Source: Candidatus Omnitrophota bacterium (GTDB lineage Bacteria > Omnitrophota > Gorgyraeia > JACOVV01). Taken from it: a stretch of 7,174 bases of DNA. Every line of letters begins with the position of its first letter. The first letter of the stretch is position 1. Below the pieces are notes generated by a model that was not told the DNA's origin, ran no database searches, and saw nothing but the letters and a program-made list of their open reading frames with translations. Made by a program: the position numbers and the translations under genes. Below, in pieces: positions 5,775-7,174 of this stretch. The stretch is taken from the NCBI GenBank assembly GCA_023248175.1, contig JAHFFC010000007.1:10169-17342 (forward strand), read 5' to 3'.

Positions 5775-5783
5775 AGTATATCA
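5775..5783 (-). promoter_or_regulatory. Probable extended -10 promoter for ETF-QO
   Basis: The minus strand reads TGATATACT, an extended -10 (TGN plus TATACT, five of six matches to TATAAT). No -35 box is evident 16-18 bases upstream, as is acceptable with an extended -10. Only eight bases separate it from the ATG at 5766, so transcription would begin at or within about two bases of the ATG. That would give a leaderless message, consistent with the missing Shine-Dalgarno. Confidence 0.45.
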
Positions 5784-5828
5784 AAATAAACAGTTCTTTG
5801 GGAGAGGGACAGTTGAAAATCTCTTACA

Positions 5829-5849
5829 CCCCCCTTTAGAAAAGGGGGG
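5829..5849. repeat. C-rich hairpin repeat between the small exported protein and ETF-QO
   Basis: CCCCCCTTT (5829-5837), an AGA loop and AAAGGGGGG (5841-5849) form a perfect nine-pair stem. It is followed by TCAGGGGGGATTTGAA, which extends the unit to about 5863. On the minus strand it encodes KSPLTPLF and the stop of the upstream small gene, and it could act as a transcription barrier before the ETF-QO promoter. Confidence 0.75.
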
Positions 5850-6099
5850 TCAGGGGGGATTTGAACTTCCTACTCTGCTTCTGCCATTTTTGAAAGAGGG
5901 ATTTCCAGTACCCTGGATTGGTTAAGGCACGTTGAGCTGGGATTTTTGTGGAAGGAGTGATGTAAGCATTCCTACAAAGGAACGATTCTCTCGACTCACT
6001 TGCCAGAGCGTAACCGTCCGATATCAACAAAACACAAAAGGCCCCTACCAGAATCGTTGATTTATTACGAGATTGAATTGAAGCAAAATAATATCTCAT
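5836..6099 (-). CDS. Small Sec-exported protein of unknown function, C-terminus encoded by a repeat
   Basis: These 87 residues have no family I recognise. The N-terminus is a typical signal peptide: a charged start with RNK at 11-13, a hydrophobic core STILVGAFCVLLIS (14-27), and a likely cleavage after YALA (30-33). The mature part of about 54 residues is basic and polar, has one Cys at 42 and several aromatic residues (YWKSLFQKWQKQ), and ends KSPLTPLF encoded by the C-rich repeat. A TTG at 6138 would add 13 residues but falls inside the -35 box, so the ATG at 6099 is preferred. There is no good Shine-Dalgarno. A convincing promoter lies directly upstream. The repeat-derived tail suggests that the original C-terminus has been lost or replaced, so this could be a decaying gene. 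It is probably a separate transcription unit from the helicase upstream. Confidence 0.5.
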   Translation of the reverse strand: MRYYFASIQSRNKSTILVGAFCVLLISDGYALASESRESFLCRNAYITPSTKIPAQRALTNPGYWKSLFQKWQKQSRKFKSPLTPLF

Positions 6100-6109
6100 G
6101 TGTAAAGTA

Positions 6110-6138
6110 AGTTTACCCAGTATCTCCCTTTTTGTCAA
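6110..6138 (-). promoter_or_regulatory. Sigma-70-type promoter for the small exported protein
   Basis: A perfect -35 TTGACA (6138-6133), a 17-base spacer and a -10-like TAAACT (6115-6110, four of six) lie between the helicase stop and the ATG at 6099. Transcription would start near 6103, leaving a leader of only a few bases. Confidence 0.6.
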
Positions 6139-6155
6139 GTATTTTTAAAAACTTT

Positions 6156-7174
6156 TTATAACTCTAACAAGAACCGAATATCTTCCCAGCCGAGTTTTTT
6201 AGCGATCCCTTCTTCTGCGGTAATGAGAGAATCAAAGAGTTGTTTTTTGCGTGTTTGCAGGGTCAGCATTTTTTCTTCAATCGTCCCCTGCGTTATGAGG
6301 CGGTAGGCGGTGATGTTTTTTTGTTGGCCGATGCGATGAACTCTGTCAATGGCTTGGCTCTCAACGGCTGGATTCCACCATGGATCATAGAGGATGACGG
6401 TATCGGCGGAGGTAAGATTAAGCCCTAATCCGCCGACTTTAAGACTCAAAAGGAAAATGGGGATATCATGATGCTCTTGAAACTTTTCTACCGTCTGCTG
6501 GCGGTTCTTAGTTTGACCATGCAAGGTCACAAAGGGGATTTTTTTCTCCTGAAACCATTCTGCCAGAATCTCCAGCATTTTGACGAATTGGCTGAATACC
6601 AGAATGCGATGATTTCCATCCAGGGCATCATCCAGCAATTCCTGCAGGAGAGTTAATTTCCCTGAAGATTGGAATCGGTGAGTTAGTTTGATTCCTGCCA
6701 ATTCCGGATGACAGCAGATTTGACGCAAACGGAGTAAGGCGGTCAGAATAATGATATGGCTTTTCTCCAGTCCGCGCTTGCGGACAGCTTGCAGAACGTC
6801 CCGCTGACAGAGGCTTAGCATCTGTCGGTAGCATTCCGTTTGAATCGGGGTCATTTCGCAGTAGCTGACTTGTTCAATTTTCGGGGGCAGTTGAGTCAGG
6901 ACTTTTTCCTTCACGCGGCGCAAAATAAAAGGGCGGATTTTTTGAACCAGCCGCTTCTGTGCGGCGTTATCCTGGTTTTTCAAAATGGGATTCTCATAAC
7001 GCTGGTTGAATTTTTCATAAGAACCCAAAAAACCAGGCATCACAAAGTCGAACAAAGACCAGAGTTCTCCCACGTTGTTTTCAATGGGTGTTCCCGTAAG
7101 CACCATGCGGTGATTTGCCTGCAATGATTTCGCGGATTGAGCGTTGCGGGTGCGTCGGTTTTTGATGTGCTGGG
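6156..7174 (-). CDS. SNF2/HepA-family DNA-dependent ATPase (helicase-like), C-terminal part, cut by the window edge
   Basis: 338 residues are visible; the N-terminal part with the Walker A and DEAH-type box lies beyond the right edge. The frame is open to position 7172 and reads QHIKN at the edge, just after where the Walker B motif should be. Then come motif III with LTGTPIEN (about residues 24-31 of the visible part) and GELWSLFDFVMPGFLG. The helicase C-terminal lobe follows: ILVFSQF (motif IV), VTLHGQT, LLSLKVGGLGLNLTSADTV and DPWWNPAVESQAIDRVHRIGQ (motifs V and VI with the arginine fingers), ending in TIEEKMLTLQTRKKQLFDSLI. This is the bacterial SNF2 group related to RapA/HepA, which uses ATP to move on DNA or remodel protein-DNA complexes; its partner is unknown. 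A TAA stop is followed by a weak A/T hairpin (AAAAAG, then TTTTT near 6143-6157) and then the promoter of the next gene. Confidence 0.95.
   Translation of the reverse strand, partial: QHIKNRRTRNAQSAKSLQANHRMVLTGTPIENNVGELWSLFDFVMPGFLGSYEKFNQRYENPILKNQDNAAQKRLVQKIRPFILRRVKEKVLTQLPPKIEQVSYCEMTPIQTECYRQMLSLCQRDVLQAVRKRGLEKSHIIILTALLRLRQICCHPELAGIKLTHRFQSSGKLTLLQELLDDALDGNHRILVFSQFVKMLEILAEWFQEKKIPFVTLHGQTKNRQQTVEKFQEHHDIPIFLLSLKVGGLGLNLTSADTVILYDPWWNPAVESQAIDRVHRIGQQKNITAYRLITQGTIEEKMLTLQTRKKQLFDSLITAEEGIAKKLGWEDIRFLLEL

Noticed and set aside
6041..6050. GGTAGGGGC half-site (minus strand) in the small exported protein gene
   Set aside because: It resembles the start of the GTAG palindrome but no matching second arm follows, so it is probably chance.

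Overview
This window looks like chromosomal DNA from an uncultivated or poorly sampled Gram-negative-type bacterium. The grounds are a respiratory ETF:quinone oxidoreductase, a Sec-exported small protein, ordinary AGG-type ribosome binding sites, and many short GC-rich palindromes of the kind common in environmental candidate-phylum genomes. The sequence alone does not fix the taxon; something like Omnitrophota or Nitrospirota is only a guess. All six confident protein genes, the RAYT transposase and the small exported protein lie on the minus strand, so transcription runs from the right end to the left. No rRNA, tRNA or CRISPR array was seen.

Right to left: (1) 7174-6156, the C-terminal half of a SNF2/HepA-type helicase, cut by the window edge. 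(2) 6138-5836, a promoter with a perfect TTGACA box and a short exported protein whose C-terminus is encoded by a C-rich palindromic repeat. (3) 5783-4096, an ETF:quinone oxidoreductase with FAD and 4Fe-4S parts, probably read from an extended -10 promoter close to its ATG. (4) 4087-3307, a REP-associated tyrosine (Y1/HuH) transposase, RAYT, bracketed by perfect 27-bp inverted copies of a REP-like hairpin. (5) 3306-3012, a gene-poor stretch with a second C-rich hairpin and a possible remnant membrane ORF. (6) 3011-1, a tight probable operon: asd (aspartate-semialdehyde dehydrogenase), truA (tRNA pseudouridine synthase), an OppC/DppC-type ABC permease, and the start of a SAM hydroxide adenosyltransferase, with gaps of 24, 28 and 47 bases.

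The genes do not form one pathway. asd serves lysine/threonine/methionine synthesis, truA tRNA modification, the permease peptide or nickel uptake, the ETF-QO electron entry to the quinone pool, and the SAM hydrolase splits SAM to adenosine and methionine. The unusual layer is the repeats. Three families of short palindromes occur within 7 kb: a GTAG family (292-320, 1737-1765, 5514-5541), a GGGGAC family (1425-1454 and both RAYT flanks) and a C-rich family (3097-3117, 5829-5849). Several lie inside reading frames and are translated: truA carries two from different families, and the ETF-QO carries one. A resident RAYT gene next to in-frame palindromes makes an active or recently active REP-type system the most interesting hypothesis here. 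I found no convincing novel multi-gene defence or metabolic system.
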